Shown: positions 7,461 through 14,832, numbered from the stretch's first letter. The stretch is 21,241 nucleotides of DNA from Methanomassiliicoccaceae archaeon UBA537 (GCA_002504495.1 DATC01000100.1:1-21241), one strand, 5' to 3'. The notes: a model not told the origin generated them from the letters alone. Made by a program: numbers and translations.

Positions 7461-8008
7461 CTCGAGACGAAGATGTAGCGCTTCCTGTTCGGATCCGAGA
7501 TCTCGAGGAGGATGCGTGCGGAAACGAACTTCTCCGGGTTCTTGATCCCGGTGCGCTCGGACAGGTCCGCGAAATCCTTGAAGTCGCCTTTCTTCCTCTC
7601 GTCGAGGATGGAGGTCATCAGCTTCTTCCCCAGTCCGGGGAGCTCCTCGAGCATGTGCTTGCGGAGGCTGATGCCTTCGGCTTCGTTGAAGAACCTGATG
7701 AATCTGGTCTGGTTCGCCTGCACGATCTCGTCGATCGCATACTTGAGCTCGCTCTGAGCGTTGCTGGTGAGCTCTTCGTATCCGACGCGTCTCTTGACGT
7801 GGTCGATGACGTCCCTTTTCGCGGTCGCGGTGTCCTTGCCGATGTAGGTCCTTGTCCCTATGTCGACCTGGACTCCGGGCTTCGCCACAAGTTCGAAGAG
7901 CTTGAACTCCTCGTCCCCCACGGCGTAGACCACGGGTTCGCGCCTGGCGTGTCCTCCGGTCGCGGAGCCGATCGGCAGGAAGTCGAGGATGTAGGCGTAG
8001 TCTTCCAC
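7457..8008 (-). CDS. DUF655 protein, helix-hairpin-helix nucleic-acid binding
   Basis: A 183-residue archaeal protein of the DUF655 family, consistently encoded between rpoF and ksgA. The N-terminal half (MEDYAYILDFLPIGS, then VVYAVGDEEFKLFELVAKPG) is the family's OB-like region. The C-terminal half contains a helix-hairpin-helix, LEELPGLGKKLMTSILDERK, followed by GDFKDFADLSERTG. The start codon is GTG (8008), read as Met. It follows rpoF by 9 nt and overlaps ksgA by 4 nt. The exact role is unknown; the position suggests ribosomal RNA metabolism or transcription. Confidence 0.93.
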   Translation of the reverse strand: MEDYAYILDFLPIGSATGGHARREPVVYAVGDEEFKLFELVAKPGVQVDIGTRTYIGKDTATAKRDVIDHVKRRVGYEELTSNAQSELKYAIDEIVQANQTRFIRFFNEAEGISLRKHMLEELPGLGKKLMTSILDERKKGDFKDFADLSERTGIKNPEKFVSARILLEISDPNRKRYIFVSR

Positions 8009-8017
8009 GTAGGTCCC

Positions 8018-8344
8018 TCAGTAGTGGTTGCGGACGATCTCGAGGACTTCCTCGATCTGCTCCGCAGTCAGCGTGACCCTCTCCTTGGAGAAGATCGCGC
8101 GGACGTCCTCCGGATACTCCGGCAGGAGGTCGGCGATCTTCGCCGCGGTGTACTCGGTCACGAAATCCAGCTGCATCGCCTCGTCGACGATGGCCTGGGC
8201 CTGCTCTTTGGAGATGGGGCACGTCTTCTGAGCGTGGTCGAGGGCGGACTTCTGCGAGGCGAGAAGGAAGTCGTAGCCGCCACGGGCGTCGACCTCGGCC
8301 TCGAGGAGCTCTTTGACCTCAGCTACAGTAACGTACTTCTCCAT
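8018..8344 (-). CDS. rpoF: DNA-directed RNA polymerase subunit F (Rpb4)
   Basis: The archaeal Rpb4 homologue, which pairs with RpoE (Rpb7) as the RNA polymerase stalk. It has 108 residues, the usual length. The N-terminal VTVAEVKELLEAE and the C-terminal HRDC-like helices (FVTEYTAAKIADLLPEYPEDVRAIFSKE, then LTAEQIEEVLEIVRNHY) are characteristic. It starts 6 nt after the L21e stop, and the L21e-rpoF-DUF655-ksgA order is conserved in archaea. Confidence 0.95.
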   Translation of the reverse strand: MEKYVTVAEVKELLEAEVDARGGYDFLLASQKSALDHAQKTCPISKEQAQAIVDEAMQLDFVTEYTAAKIADLLPEYPEDVRAIFSKERVTLTAEQIEEVLEIVRNHY

Positions 8345-9884
8345 AGGAGCTCACTCCGCGTTTCTGACGAGGTGCTCGGGGCGTGCGACGACGGTCTTGG
8401 TCTTGTTGCCGTCCTTCACGCTGACTTCGTAGGCTTCTCCCCTGGCGGCGATGACGACGCCGGTGAGGCCGTGGAATCTGGAGAAGGGCATTCCCTTGTG
8501 GACGCTGGGGTCGATGATGATGTTGACCTTGTCGCCCGACTCGAAGGTCTGGAGTCCTTTCGTGATCGGGGACAGTCCGCGTGCCCTGGGAGCCTTCTTC
8601 AGAAGGTTGCGGGTCTTTGTCCTGGTTCCTCTGGATGCCTGCATTGTGAATCCCTCGTGGTTCGTGATAGTCAATCGCCAATACGTCGAGCGCTGCGACG
8701 ACGCACTTCGTTCCGAGCCTCTCGGAGAAGCTCGGCTCGGTGCGACCGTCGTCCCCGGAGACGAACTCCTTCACATAGGTTCCGGAATCGGTCTCCATCT
8801 CGAGATCGAACCCGTCGCCGTCGAAGTTGTCCGCTTTGACCCAATAGATCCTCCGGTGCCTCACCAGGTCGGCCCTTCTGTGCTCGACGCGGCGTGGTGT
8901 CCTCTGATCTATATCGGCGTCCTTGAACGATAAGGCGACCTCAACTACTGTTTCTTTATTAATTTTACCGTCCGCTTTAACGTGCGCGCGATAGGTCTTC
9001 CTCGCAGCTGCGCCCTTGTAGCGTTCGACGGCCTCCCTCTGCACGAAATGGAGCGAGTTGAACGCGGCCATCTCGCCGGCGCTGGACCTCCTCTCGAGCT
9101 CGTCCAGGTCTATGAAGCGCTTCTTGGGCTCGCTTATCTCGAGGACGAACGGCCTTCCGTCTCCGAGCATGCACGCGTCTATGTCCTCTCTGCCCATGCC
9201 GTGGAAGAAGTGCTCCTTCCCTTCGGCCATCTCCAGGGCGATGTCCCCGATGATCTCCTGGACGGAGGTCTCGTACATCTTGCCCTTTCCGTGGCAGTGG
9301 GGGCAGCCCTTTCCGTGGCACTCCCTGCAGGGCCAGATGGTCTGCGGGATCTCGCGGCTGTACTTGTTGTAGCGTCCGGCGATGAACAGGGGGGCGATGT
9401 CGAGCTTGACGTCCCCGAAGCGGGTGTCCACGAGGGCCACGACCTGGGGGTTCTTGAACTCCACCCTGCGGTTGATCATGGGGAGCGCGATTTTCCCGAT
9501 CTCGCGGTTGAGCTCGGACTTGATGGCCTCTGCGTTCTCGAGGCCGTGCTTCTCCCAGAGGGCCTTCTCGTTGGCGGCAATCGCCGGTTCGATCCTCGTT
9601 CCGATCAGGAAGTTCTCGGATTCGACCGAGTTGACGGCCTCCGCGGCGATCCCCGCGAAGCGGGGCATGAGGTCGAAGACCCCCTCGCACACGGGGCATG
9701 TCTCGGCGGGTTCCGGTGCGGATCCGTCGGCCTCGGCCAGCCCTTCGCGTATGAGCCTTCCGCGGACGTCGTTGGTCATGCCGGTGCCGATCTTTCCGAA
9801 CATGCGTCCGAGGCAGCGGTCGCAGAGTCCCTCGTCCGCGAGGGCGCGGGCCGTGTCCAGGATCTCGGGTATCCAGTCCTCCAT
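8319..9884 (-). CDS. pus10: tRNA pseudouridine synthase Pus10, with frame extending through L21e
   Basis: Makes pseudouridine 54/55 in the T-loop of archaeal tRNA. N-terminal zinc-binding pairs are CDRC (residues ~21-24) and CPVC (~63-66), followed by the THUMP-like region and a CRECHGKGCPHCHGKG cluster near 190. The catalytic Asp is in GREDIDACMLGDGRPFV near 240. A late YVKEFVSGDDGRTEPSFSERLG and then ALDVLAI is the usual family C-terminus, near residue 405. The frame nevertheless continues about 115 codons through the complete L21e gene and into rpoF in another frame, becoming Arg/Gln/Pro-rich. The real stop has apparently been lost or a base miscalled near 8650. A TGA occurs there in an alternative frame. 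The start at 9884 is 10 nt after the KH gene stop. Confidence 0.92.
   Translation of the reverse strand: MEDWIPEILDTARALADEGLCDRCLGRMFGKIGTGMTNDVRGRLIREGLAEADGSAPEPAETCPVCEGVFDLMPRFAGIAAEAVNSVESENFLIGTRIEPAIAANEKALWEKHGLENAEAIKSELNREIGKIALPMINRRVEFKNPQVVALVDTRFGDVKLDIAPLFIAGRYNKYSREIPQTIWPCRECHGKGCPHCHGKGKMYETSVQEIIGDIALEMAEGKEHFFHGMGREDIDACMLGDGRPFVLEISEPKKRFIDLDELERRSSAGEMAAFNSLHFVQREAVERYKGAAARKTYRAHVKADGKINKETVVEVALSFKDADIDQRTPRRVEHRRADLVRHRRIYWVKADNFDGDGFDLEMETDSGTYVKEFVSGDDGRTEPSFSERLGTKCVVAALDVLAIDYHEPRGIHNAGIQRNQDKDPQPSEEGSQGTRTVPDHERTPDLRVGRQGQHHHRPQRPQGNALLQIPRPHRRRHRRQGRSLRSQREGRQQDQDRRRTPRAPRQKRGVSSYGEVRYCS
8351..8644 (-). CDS. rpl21e: 50S ribosomal protein L21e
   Basis: A 97-residue ribosomal protein. 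Recognisable segments are SRGTRTKTRNLLKKAPRARG at the N-terminus, FESGDKVNIIIDPSVHKGMP, and FHGLTGVVIAARGEAYEVSV, followed by the closing RPEHL. ATG 8644 is chosen because the family begins with a short MxxSRGxR stretch; the frame stays open 10 codons upstream to a TTG. A GAGGG sequence about 8 nt upstream may act as SD. The whole gene is embedded, in another frame, in the over-extended Pus10 frame. Confidence 0.95.
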   Translation of the reverse strand: MQASRGTRTKTRNLLKKAPRARGLSPITKGLQTFESGDKVNIIIDPSVHKGMPFSRFHGLTGVVIAARGEAYEVSVKDGNKTKTVVARPEHLVRNAE

Positions 9885-9893
9885 GCTCTCGCC

Positions 9894-10442
9894 TCAGATG
9901 TCGAATCCCATCTCGGCTATCCTGAGCCGGGGGCGCTGGCTTTCGAGGTAGTGGTACACGGTGGCGTGCTCGCTTCCCTGGAGGATCAGCTCCACGGCGT
10001 GCTTCGCCACGGGGAGGGTGACCGAGTTGCCGATGAGTCCCACGGTGTTGCCGTAGATCACCATGTCCACTCCGGTCAGGTCCTCGATGATGCGGCGGGT
10101 CTTCCCGTCCTTCCCGATGAGCCTTCCGCGGATCCTCTGGAGCTGGTTCTTGCGGTCTCCGACGAACTCGCTGAGGTCCACGACCTCTAGGTACTCGTCG
10201 TCCTCGAAGAGCCTCATGGCCTTCTCGGGGTTGAATCCCCTTCCCACGGCCTTGATGACGTCCATGAGCTGGAGCGCTTTCAGCGGATCCTCGAGCTCCA
10301 CGTCGTCGTGCATGACGACCTCGCCCTCCTCGGTGTCGATGTCGATCTTGATGCCGGATATGTCCTCCAGGGCGGTCTTGATCTCGCCCTTCTTGCCGAT
10401 GAGCGTCCCGATCCTGTCCTGGGGGACTCTAGTTGATCTCAT
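9894..10442 (-). CDS. KH-domain RNA-binding protein (Pno1/Dim2-like)
   Basis: A 182-residue archaeal relative of eukaryotic Pno1/Dim2, a small-subunit rRNA assembly factor. It has two KH domains. The first carries VPQDRIGTLIGKKGEIKTALE with the GKKG loop; the second carries RIRGRLIGKDGKTRRIIEDLTG with GKDG. The C-terminal segment QGSEHATVYHYLES is typical. ATG 10442 overlaps the RIO1 stop by 4 nt (ATGA), giving translational coupling; the frame extends upstream but that sequence is the out-of-frame RIO1 gene. Clustering with RIO1 and KsgA, both late 16S/30S factors, fits a role in small-subunit maturation. Confidence 0.93.
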   Translation of the reverse strand: MRSTRVPQDRIGTLIGKKGEIKTALEDISGIKIDIDTEEGEVVMHDDVELEDPLKALQLMDVIKAVGRGFNPEKAMRLFEDDEYLEVVDLSEFVGDRKNQLQRIRGRLIGKDGKTRRIIEDLTGVDMVIYGNTVGLIGNSVTLPVAKHAVELILQGSEHATVYHYLESQRPRLRIAEMGFDI

Positions 10443-11233
10443 TCCTCCTCTTCCTCCTCCGACTTCCCGTTTACGGTCTCGTCGATGATCGTGGCGTCGT
10501 CTATGACGTCCGCCCCCCTCTTCCTGAAGAACGCGTTTATGTTCCGGACGTCCCTTTCGAGCAGGTCCTTCGCGTTGTAGTTGTCGGTGGTCATGGCCTG
10601 CCCGACGTCTATCATGATCGGCTGGCCGTCCTGCATGAGGATGTTGTACTCGCTCAGGTCTCCATGGACCAGGTGGGCTTCCTGCCAGCCGTCTATTATG
10701 AAGGAGACGACCTCGTCGTAGGTGTCCGTCGGGTCCTCGAGCACCACGTCCTTGAGCTGGGGCGCGGGACCGTTCTCGTCGCCTATGAACTCCATGAGCA
10801 GGCAGTTGTGCTGGAACGTTATCGCCTCCGGCACCGGTATGCCAGCATCGGCGTACCTCACGAGGTTCTTGAACTCCTTGTTGACCCAGGTGTAGATCAT
10901 CTTCCACCTGTTCCCGGTCACGCCTCTGAACCGGGGGTCGCCTTCGATGTACTTCGCCACCCTCTTGAAGGTGGAGGTGGACGTCCTGAATATCTTGAGG
11001 GCCATGCCGTCCCCGTCCTCGTCGGTGGCGAAGAAGACGTTCCCCTCCTTGCCGGTGGAGACGGGGTAATGCACGGCGTCGATGTAGCCCGACGTCATAA
11101 GGTCGTAGATCGTCATCAGGGTCTTCCTGTCGAAGACCTCCGCGTCGGTCTGCCTCTCGTCGCCGGTCTTGTTGGTCTTGAGGGCGTCCACATGCCTCTC
11201 GAGGTACGCGTACGCCTCCTCGTAGGAGGTCAT
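10439..11233 (-). CDS. rio1: RIO1-type serine protein kinase/ATPase
   Basis: Atypical kinase needed for late small-ribosomal-subunit maturation. It has 264 residues. The nucleotide loop is STGKEGNVFFA (~residue 59), the invariant Lys is in ALKIF (~79), the catalytic loop is HGDLSEYNIL (~191), and the metal-binding motif is IDVGQA. These are RIO1 signatures. The C-terminus ends in six Glu, an acidic tail. Start ATG 11233 lies 14 nt after the aIF1A stop and the stop overlaps the KH gene. Confidence 0.96.
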   Translation of the reverse strand: MTSYEEAYAYLERHVDALKTNKTGDERQTDAEVFDRKTLMTIYDLMTSGYIDAVHYPVSTGKEGNVFFATDEDGDGMALKIFRTSTSTFKRVAKYIEGDPRFRGVTGNRWKMIYTWVNKEFKNLVRYADAGIPVPEAITFQHNCLLMEFIGDENGPAPQLKDVVLEDPTDTYDEVVSFIIDGWQEAHLVHGDLSEYNILMQDGQPIMIDVGQAMTTDNYNAKDLLERDVRNINAFFRKRGADVIDDATIIDETVNGKSEEEEEE

Positions 11234-11247
11234 GGAGGCGGGTCCCC

Positions 11248-11574
11248 TCAGAATATGTCGAGGTTCTTGGGAACCTTGCCCCTCTTGCTGAGGTTGACGG
11301 CCTGGGTGCGGGTGTATCTGAAGCGGACGTCGCACTTGTCCGGCTGGAAGTCCCATACGGATACGATGAGGAGGTCTCCCTCTCTGATCCACATCCTCTT
11401 CTTGATCTTGCCAGGGATGCGTCCCACGCGGGACACTCCGTCCTCGCACATGACCTTGATCTTCGATGCTCCGAGAAGCTGATCGGCTATCCCGAACATC
11501 TCGTTCTCTTTGATATTCGGCAGACGGACGCGGGTCACATCCGCATCCGGACTCTCCAACGGCTGGTCGACCAT
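11248..11574 (-). CDS. eif1A: Translation initiation factor aIF1A
   Basis: Archaeal IF1/eIF1A homologue with an S1/OB fold that binds the ribosomal A site during initiation. It has 108 residues from ATG 11574. The OB core reads EMFGIADQLLGASKIKVMCEDG, then RIPGKIKKRMWIREGDLLIVSVWDFQ. The family C-terminal tail, RFRYTRTQAVNLSKRGKVP, is present. ATG 11574 is preferred to ATG 11595 because the TATA box at 11603-11612 predicts a transcript starting near 11582, and AGTGATATC just before 11574 resembles an SD. It is the first gene of the long operon ending at ksgA. Confidence 0.95.
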   Translation of the reverse strand: MVDQPLESPDADVTRVRLPNIKENEMFGIADQLLGASKIKVMCEDGVSRVGRIPGKIKKRMWIREGDLLIVSVWDFQPDKCDVRFRYTRTQAVNLSKRGKVPKNLDIF

Positions 11575-11602
11575 GATATCACTGTCACGGCCCATGAAGA
11601 AT

Positions 11603-11612
11603 ACTATAAAAA
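11603..11612 (-). promoter_or_regulatory. TATA box for the aIF1A-ksgA operon
   Basis: On the minus strand the site is CTTTTTATAG preceded by CC-rich sequence, a strong TATA box. The predicted start is near 11582, upstream of the aIF1A ATG at 11574 and downstream of the alternative ATG at 11595. Confidence 0.65.
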
Positions 11613-11682
11613 GGGTTTTGCCCGGAAGAGCCCCTGCGGAGCCGCGTCGGGCGGTTCCGGTCCTTCCGGGAGCTCCTCGGAT

Positions 11683-13329
11683 TCAGGCCATCGACCTGAG
11701 CGCCTCGAGGGATCCGACAATGATGCTTCTTGCGGCATCGGTATCGAATGCGTCGGTCAGTCCGGCCGCCTTCACGGCCTCCACGTATCCGTCGATATCC
11801 CTTTGCCCGACGAGGGCGATGTATCTCCTCTCGGCCTCGGCATGGTCGGATGCCGCGAGCACGAACAGGTCCACGGCGCCGATCTCCGACGTCACGTACG
11901 AGACGTAGTACATAGGGGACTCGAACAGATGAGGGACGTTGACCCAGTAGAGGCCGTCGCAGTCCGATCCGAACACGAGCCCGGCGGAGTTAAGCAGCCT
12001 TTCGAACTCCTTCTGGAGCATGTCCACGGTGAGCGTCCCCGTCTCCGCTTCGGTCTCGTAGGCGTACAGCTCGATCTCCGTGAACAGGATCCCGGTGACG
12101 ATTGCGGACATGCTCGAGTACAGGAGCTCCGCGGACATCGCGGCTCCTGCACCTCTGAGGGTGGACGCTCCGGACGTGGCGAACAGCGCCTCCAGGCCGT
12201 TGGAGTGGATCTCCTTGACGTCCATGCAGGACGTCAGATCCCGGTTCAGGCACATGGCGGACGCGTGTCCGAACTCGTGGGTCATCGTCATGACGCTGCT
12301 CGATCCGGAATATCCGTTGGCGAATATGTAGGCGCTCTCCTTCATGGAGAGCGGGCTGGTGTACGCCTGCCCTTTCACGCCTTTCTCCGCCTCGTTCAGG
12401 TAGATCAGATGGCATCTCTGCATGTAGTCCATGAGGTCGGCGTACCTGTCGGCGATGCCGTCCGTGTATCCGGCCACGACCTCCAGCACCCCCTTGGTGT
12501 CGAGCTCCGACATCCATTCCAGCGCGGACGAGCTGTATGTTGGGGTGGCCTGCAGCACCTGCACCGTGAACATGACCTTCCCGGCATCGGGAAGGAGGGC
12601 CGTCAGCTTCTCCGCGTCCTCCGGAGTATAGTCGCGTCCGTACACGGATTCGTAGGCGTAGTCCGGATAGTCGTCGTATCCGCCGAGCTGCGCCAGGTCG
12701 TTGTTCGCCTGCACCAGCTGGACGTAGATCTGCGCCGCGGAGGTCCACGTGGCGGTCTCGTCGGCGTGCTCGCCGTTCATCAGAGCGTCATAGCGCGTCA
12801 CTAGTTCGCTGATCCTCGAGTTGAGCTGCTTCTCGGCCTCCGTCGCCTCGTCGTACTCGCGGAACATCTCGGGATCGGCGTCGGCGGACTTCAGAGCCTC
12901 TTCGACCCTGTCTCCGCAGGGTCCGTTCAGACCCGCCTTCACCGTGGAGAAGTACGAGTCGGTGGCGTCCCGGTCGAGCTCGACCCAGTCCTGGTAGGTC
13001 TCGGCCATGGCGGCAGGGTCGGAGTAGTAGCTCAGCGACACCCATGCGTTCCAGTCCCTGATGTGCAGCAGGTCCTCGGCGAGGTCGTTGATGGATCCTA
13101 TCATGTCCGTCGGCGATGCCCCCGAGTCGGACAGCATGTCGGCGGTCTTCTTCTGCTGAGTCTCGAAGTCGGCGCGGGTGGCCGAGGCCTCCGGATAGCG
13201 CTTGTCGTCTTCGGTGACATCTTCGGGGAAGTCCCATCCGTCGTCGTCTCCGGGCAGGGAGATGACCGCGAAGGCCGCCACGACAACGACGGCTATCGCG
13301 GTCAGCAGGACGATCGTTCTGCGTTCCAT
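11683..13329 (-). CDS. Membrane-anchored or secreted M3-like (oligoendopeptidase F-type) metallopeptidase
   Basis: A 548-residue protein with a hydrophobic N-terminal segment (residues ~5-24: TIVLLTAIAVVVVAAFAVI) following MERR. This is an uncleaved anchor or signal with no lipobox Cys, so the catalytic domain faces outside. The zinc site is HEFGH at 351-355 and the third ligand is probably Glu380 in EIHSNGLEALF; this spacing fits M3 gluzincins. Upstream of it lies TSPLSMKESAYIFANGYSGSSS, comparable to the substrate-side region of PepF. The protein is acidic. It probably degrades extracellular peptides. A TATA box ~25 nt before ATG 13329 and the lack of an SD point to leaderless expression of a monocistronic gene. 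Confidence 0.85.
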   Translation of the reverse strand: MERRTIVLLTAIAVVVVAAFAVISLPGDDDGWDFPEDVTEDDKRYPEASATRADFETQQKKTADMLSDSGASPTDMIGSINDLAEDLLHIRDWNAWVSLSYYSDPAAMAETYQDWVELDRDATDSYFSTVKAGLNGPCGDRVEEALKSADADPEMFREYDEATEAEKQLNSRISELVTRYDALMNGEHADETATWTSAAQIYVQLVQANNDLAQLGGYDDYPDYAYESVYGRDYTPEDAEKLTALLPDAGKVMFTVQVLQATPTYSSSALEWMSELDTKGVLEVVAGYTDGIADRYADLMDYMQRCHLIYLNEAEKGVKGQAYTSPLSMKESAYIFANGYSGSSSVMTMTHEFGHASAMCLNRDLTSCMDVKEIHSNGLEALFATSGASTLRGAGAAMSAELLYSSMSAIVTGILFTEIELYAYETEAETGTLTVDMLQKEFERLLNSAGLVFGSDCDGLYWVNVPHLFESPMYYVSYVTSEIGAVDLFVLAASDHAEAERRYIALVGQRDIDGYVEAVKAAGLTDAFDTDAARSIIVGSLEALRSMA

Positions 13330-13349
13330 GTCAGGGTGAGCCTGATCGG

Positions 13350-13359
13350 AGGATAAAAG
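13350..13359 (-). promoter_or_regulatory. TATA box for the M3 peptidase gene (leaderless)
   Basis: The minus strand reads CCCTTTTATCC, centred about 25 nt before ATG 13329. This places the transcript start at the start codon. It lies in the 63-nt gap after the preceding gene on the same strand. Confidence 0.6.
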
Positions 13360-13392
13360 GGGCGAGGGAGGATTCGCGATCCTCCGGCGCGT

Positions 13393-14373
13393 TCAGTCGC
13401 CGCGGGAGTATTCTTCCGCTACTTCCGTCCAGCTGTTTCCATGCCGCAATGCGCGCCATAGGCGTCCTTCGCCCCGGAGCAGGAGGTTGTTCCGATCCAA
13501 CGGGGTATTGCCTGTGATGACATCGATGGTCTCCAGCAGAATCATGATGACCTGCGCGTTCTCGCACATGAACTTCTCCTGTATCGGATGGTCCTTGCCG
13601 AGTTCTCCGTTCCAGCCCTTGACCATCAGGGAGTACATCTCCTCCAGATCCAGGTCTTCCTCGTTGTCCTTCATCGACAGATAGGCGGCGATTAGTATCG
13701 CCTGGATGCCGTTCTGGCTTGTCCATGATATCGCCTCTCTTCCGATACCGAGGCCGTTGAGGTATGCCACGAACGGAAGCTTCTCCGTCAGCGTGTACCT
13801 GCCGGTTCCGAAGAACTCCTCGAGAATAGGATAATCGTGTTCCGTGACCCAGAAGCAAATGGGATCGTTCCTGCAGACGCGTGCCGCCTTGGAATAGAAG
13901 GTGTAGCGCGCCCTGCGCAGGAGCGTCGAGACGGCTTCCGTGAACATCGCGCTGATCTCCAGGGTGTCCTCGGGAGATACATAGACCTTTATCAGCTCCG
14001 ACTGCGAGATGAAGCCCTCTTCCGCCGCCTCGCTCTTGACCCACACCCAGTAGTCGTCCTTCGAGATGTCCACTCTCTTCCATTCGCCGTCCTCTTTGGG
14101 ACATCTGTCCGGCAGCTCGCGCAGGGCGGAGACCGCCTCTTCGGTCCAGTCGGTCCTCTTCGTCCTATCGACTCCTTGGAACCAGCGGTAGATCTCTTCC
14201 ATCTCGGCGTTCTTTCCGAATCTTCTGTACAGCTCGCGCAGCAGCTCCTCGCGCGTCCTGTATCCGTCGGAATCCTTCGGAAGCGTGATGTCGTGCGCTT
14301 CCAGATTGTGCGACAGCCTCAGCACCTCTGCAGGAAGACGGGCTTCTGCAGGATTCGATATATTGTCGTCCAT
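13393..14373 (-). CDS. Hypothetical protein, unrecognised (326 aa)
   Basis: A soluble, acidic protein with no signal peptide or membrane segment. I do not recognise the family. ATG 14373 is chosen because GGAGGAACAGAC immediately precedes it, one of the best SD sequences in the window; the frame is open 37 codons further upstream. A middle segment (IKVYVSPEDTLEISAMFTEAVS, then RARYTFYSKAARVCRNDPICFWV) alternates strands and helices. It recalls, weakly, the fold of HopA1-like or lanthionine-synthetase-associated domains; this is a guess. Other parts look helical (LRELYRRFGKNAEMEEIYRWF). No catalytic motif is evident. It is transcribed divergently from the structured RNA at 14502-14764, so a functional pairing between protein and RNA is conceivable but unsupported. 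Confidence 0.75.
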   Translation of the reverse strand: MDDNISNPAEARLPAEVLRLSHNLEAHDITLPKDSDGYRTREELLRELYRRFGKNAEMEEIYRWFQGVDRTKRTDWTEEAVSALRELPDRCPKEDGEWKRVDISKDDYWVWVKSEAAEEGFISQSELIKVYVSPEDTLEISAMFTEAVSTLLRRARYTFYSKAARVCRNDPICFWVTEHDYPILEEFFGTGRYTLTEKLPFVAYLNGLGIGREAISWTSQNGIQAILIAAYLSMKDNEEDLDLEEMYSLMVKGWNGELGKDHPIQEKFMCENAQVIMILLETIDVITGNTPLDRNNLLLRGEGRLWRALRHGNSWTEVAEEYSRGD

Positions 14374-14473
14374 GTCTGTTCCTCCGATCGATGATGCGAA
14401 AAGGCATCCGCCGTACATCATGGCTTCATCGGTCAAATCAGCTTCGGAACCTGCAGGCGTGCATCCATCCATG

Positions 14474-14482
14474 GATAAAATC
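14474..14482 (+). promoter_or_regulatory. TATA-like box upstream of the structured RNA
   Basis: GATAAAATC is centred about 26 nt upstream of 14502-14504, exactly where the 5' strand of the closing helix of the putative RNA begins. The upstream BRE is weak. The agreement between the predicted start and the structure boundary is the main support. Confidence 0.45.
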
Positions 14483-14501
14483 AAATCCGGAACGGCTCTA
14501 C

Positions 14502-14764
14502 GGAGCTCCGCCGTAAGGCGGGAAGTCCCGTACTAGTCGCGACTTCCACTCGCGGCCAGTCGGGAACCGTCCCGGTAGGAGGTGTTTAGGATCTTTTCGA
14601 TCCGCATCGAATACCGTCCGACGTGTATTCGGCTGGTGATCGAGACCGATGAGTTCTCGATCACTATCGACATTTCATAAGCATGGAATGTCGAAGGTGC
14701 GATGCGCCTTAAGCATCCGGTCCTGCAAGGGGCCGTCACCACGTATCAAGGAACGGCGAGCTCC
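14502..14764 (+). ncRNA. Putative structured non-coding RNA with closing helix and tandem stem-loops
   Basis: No convincing gene lies between 14374 and 14832, yet the interval is densely self-complementary. A closing helix pairs 14502-14514 with 14753-14764 (12 bp, bulged C14509). Inside it, in order: 14521-14547 (7 bp), 14556-14579 (9 pairs around an A-A mismatch, loop ACCG), 14589-14603 (5 bp), 14608-14631 (10 bp, one bulge, loop CCG), 14636-14664 (10 bp perfect), 14667-14694 (12 bp, loop AAGC), 14694-14710 (7 bp) and 14718-14735 (6 bp). Linkers from 14604 to 14710 are only 0-4 nt. The G-U pairs (for example T14675-G14686, T14698-G14706, T14721-G14732) pair only if the plus strand is RNA. 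RNase P and SRP RNA hallmarks were looked for and not found. Length is about 263 nt; function is unknown. Confidence 0.6.
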
Positions 14765-14797
14765 CTTATGAATTGTGCGGTTGGCATATTCGCCGAA

Positions 14798-14807
14798 TAG
14801 CTTAAGA
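14798..14807 (+). promoter_or_regulatory. TATA-like box for tRNA-Glu
   Basis: TAGCTTAAGA is centred about 30 nt before the mature tRNA 5' end. This fits a short tRNA leader. Confidence 0.45.
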
Positions 14808-14832
14808 ACTGGATACGGAATGGGTGGCGCAA

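Noticed and set aside
6669..8222. A 517-codon fusion of the DUF655 region with KsgA
   Set aside because: The upstream part is an out-of-frame reading of DUF655 and rpoF; KsgA starts at ATG 7460 with an ATGA overlap.
1490..9884. Pyrrolysine (TAG) read-through as the cause of the long C-terminal extensions
   Set aside because: Members of this order can decode TAG, but the extended frames contain no in-frame TAG or other stop at the expected end; the stops are in other frames.
8982..10190. Plus-strand open frame of about 400 codons opposite pus10 and the KH gene
   Set aside because: Antisense to two clear genes, no SD or promoter, and composition typical of shadow frames.
14533..14742. Minus-strand 69-codon frame in the intergenic region
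   Set aside because: It coincides with the hairpin array, has no SD and no protein-like pattern; the RNA structure explains the sequence better, although a 46-codon protein from ATG 14673 cannot be fully excluded.
14502..14764. RNase P RNA, SRP RNA, group I or group II intron, CRISPR array
   Set aside because: Expected conserved elements of RNase P and SRP RNA were not found, no group II domain V sequence was seen, and the hairpins differ in sequence, so they are not CRISPR or REP-type repeats.
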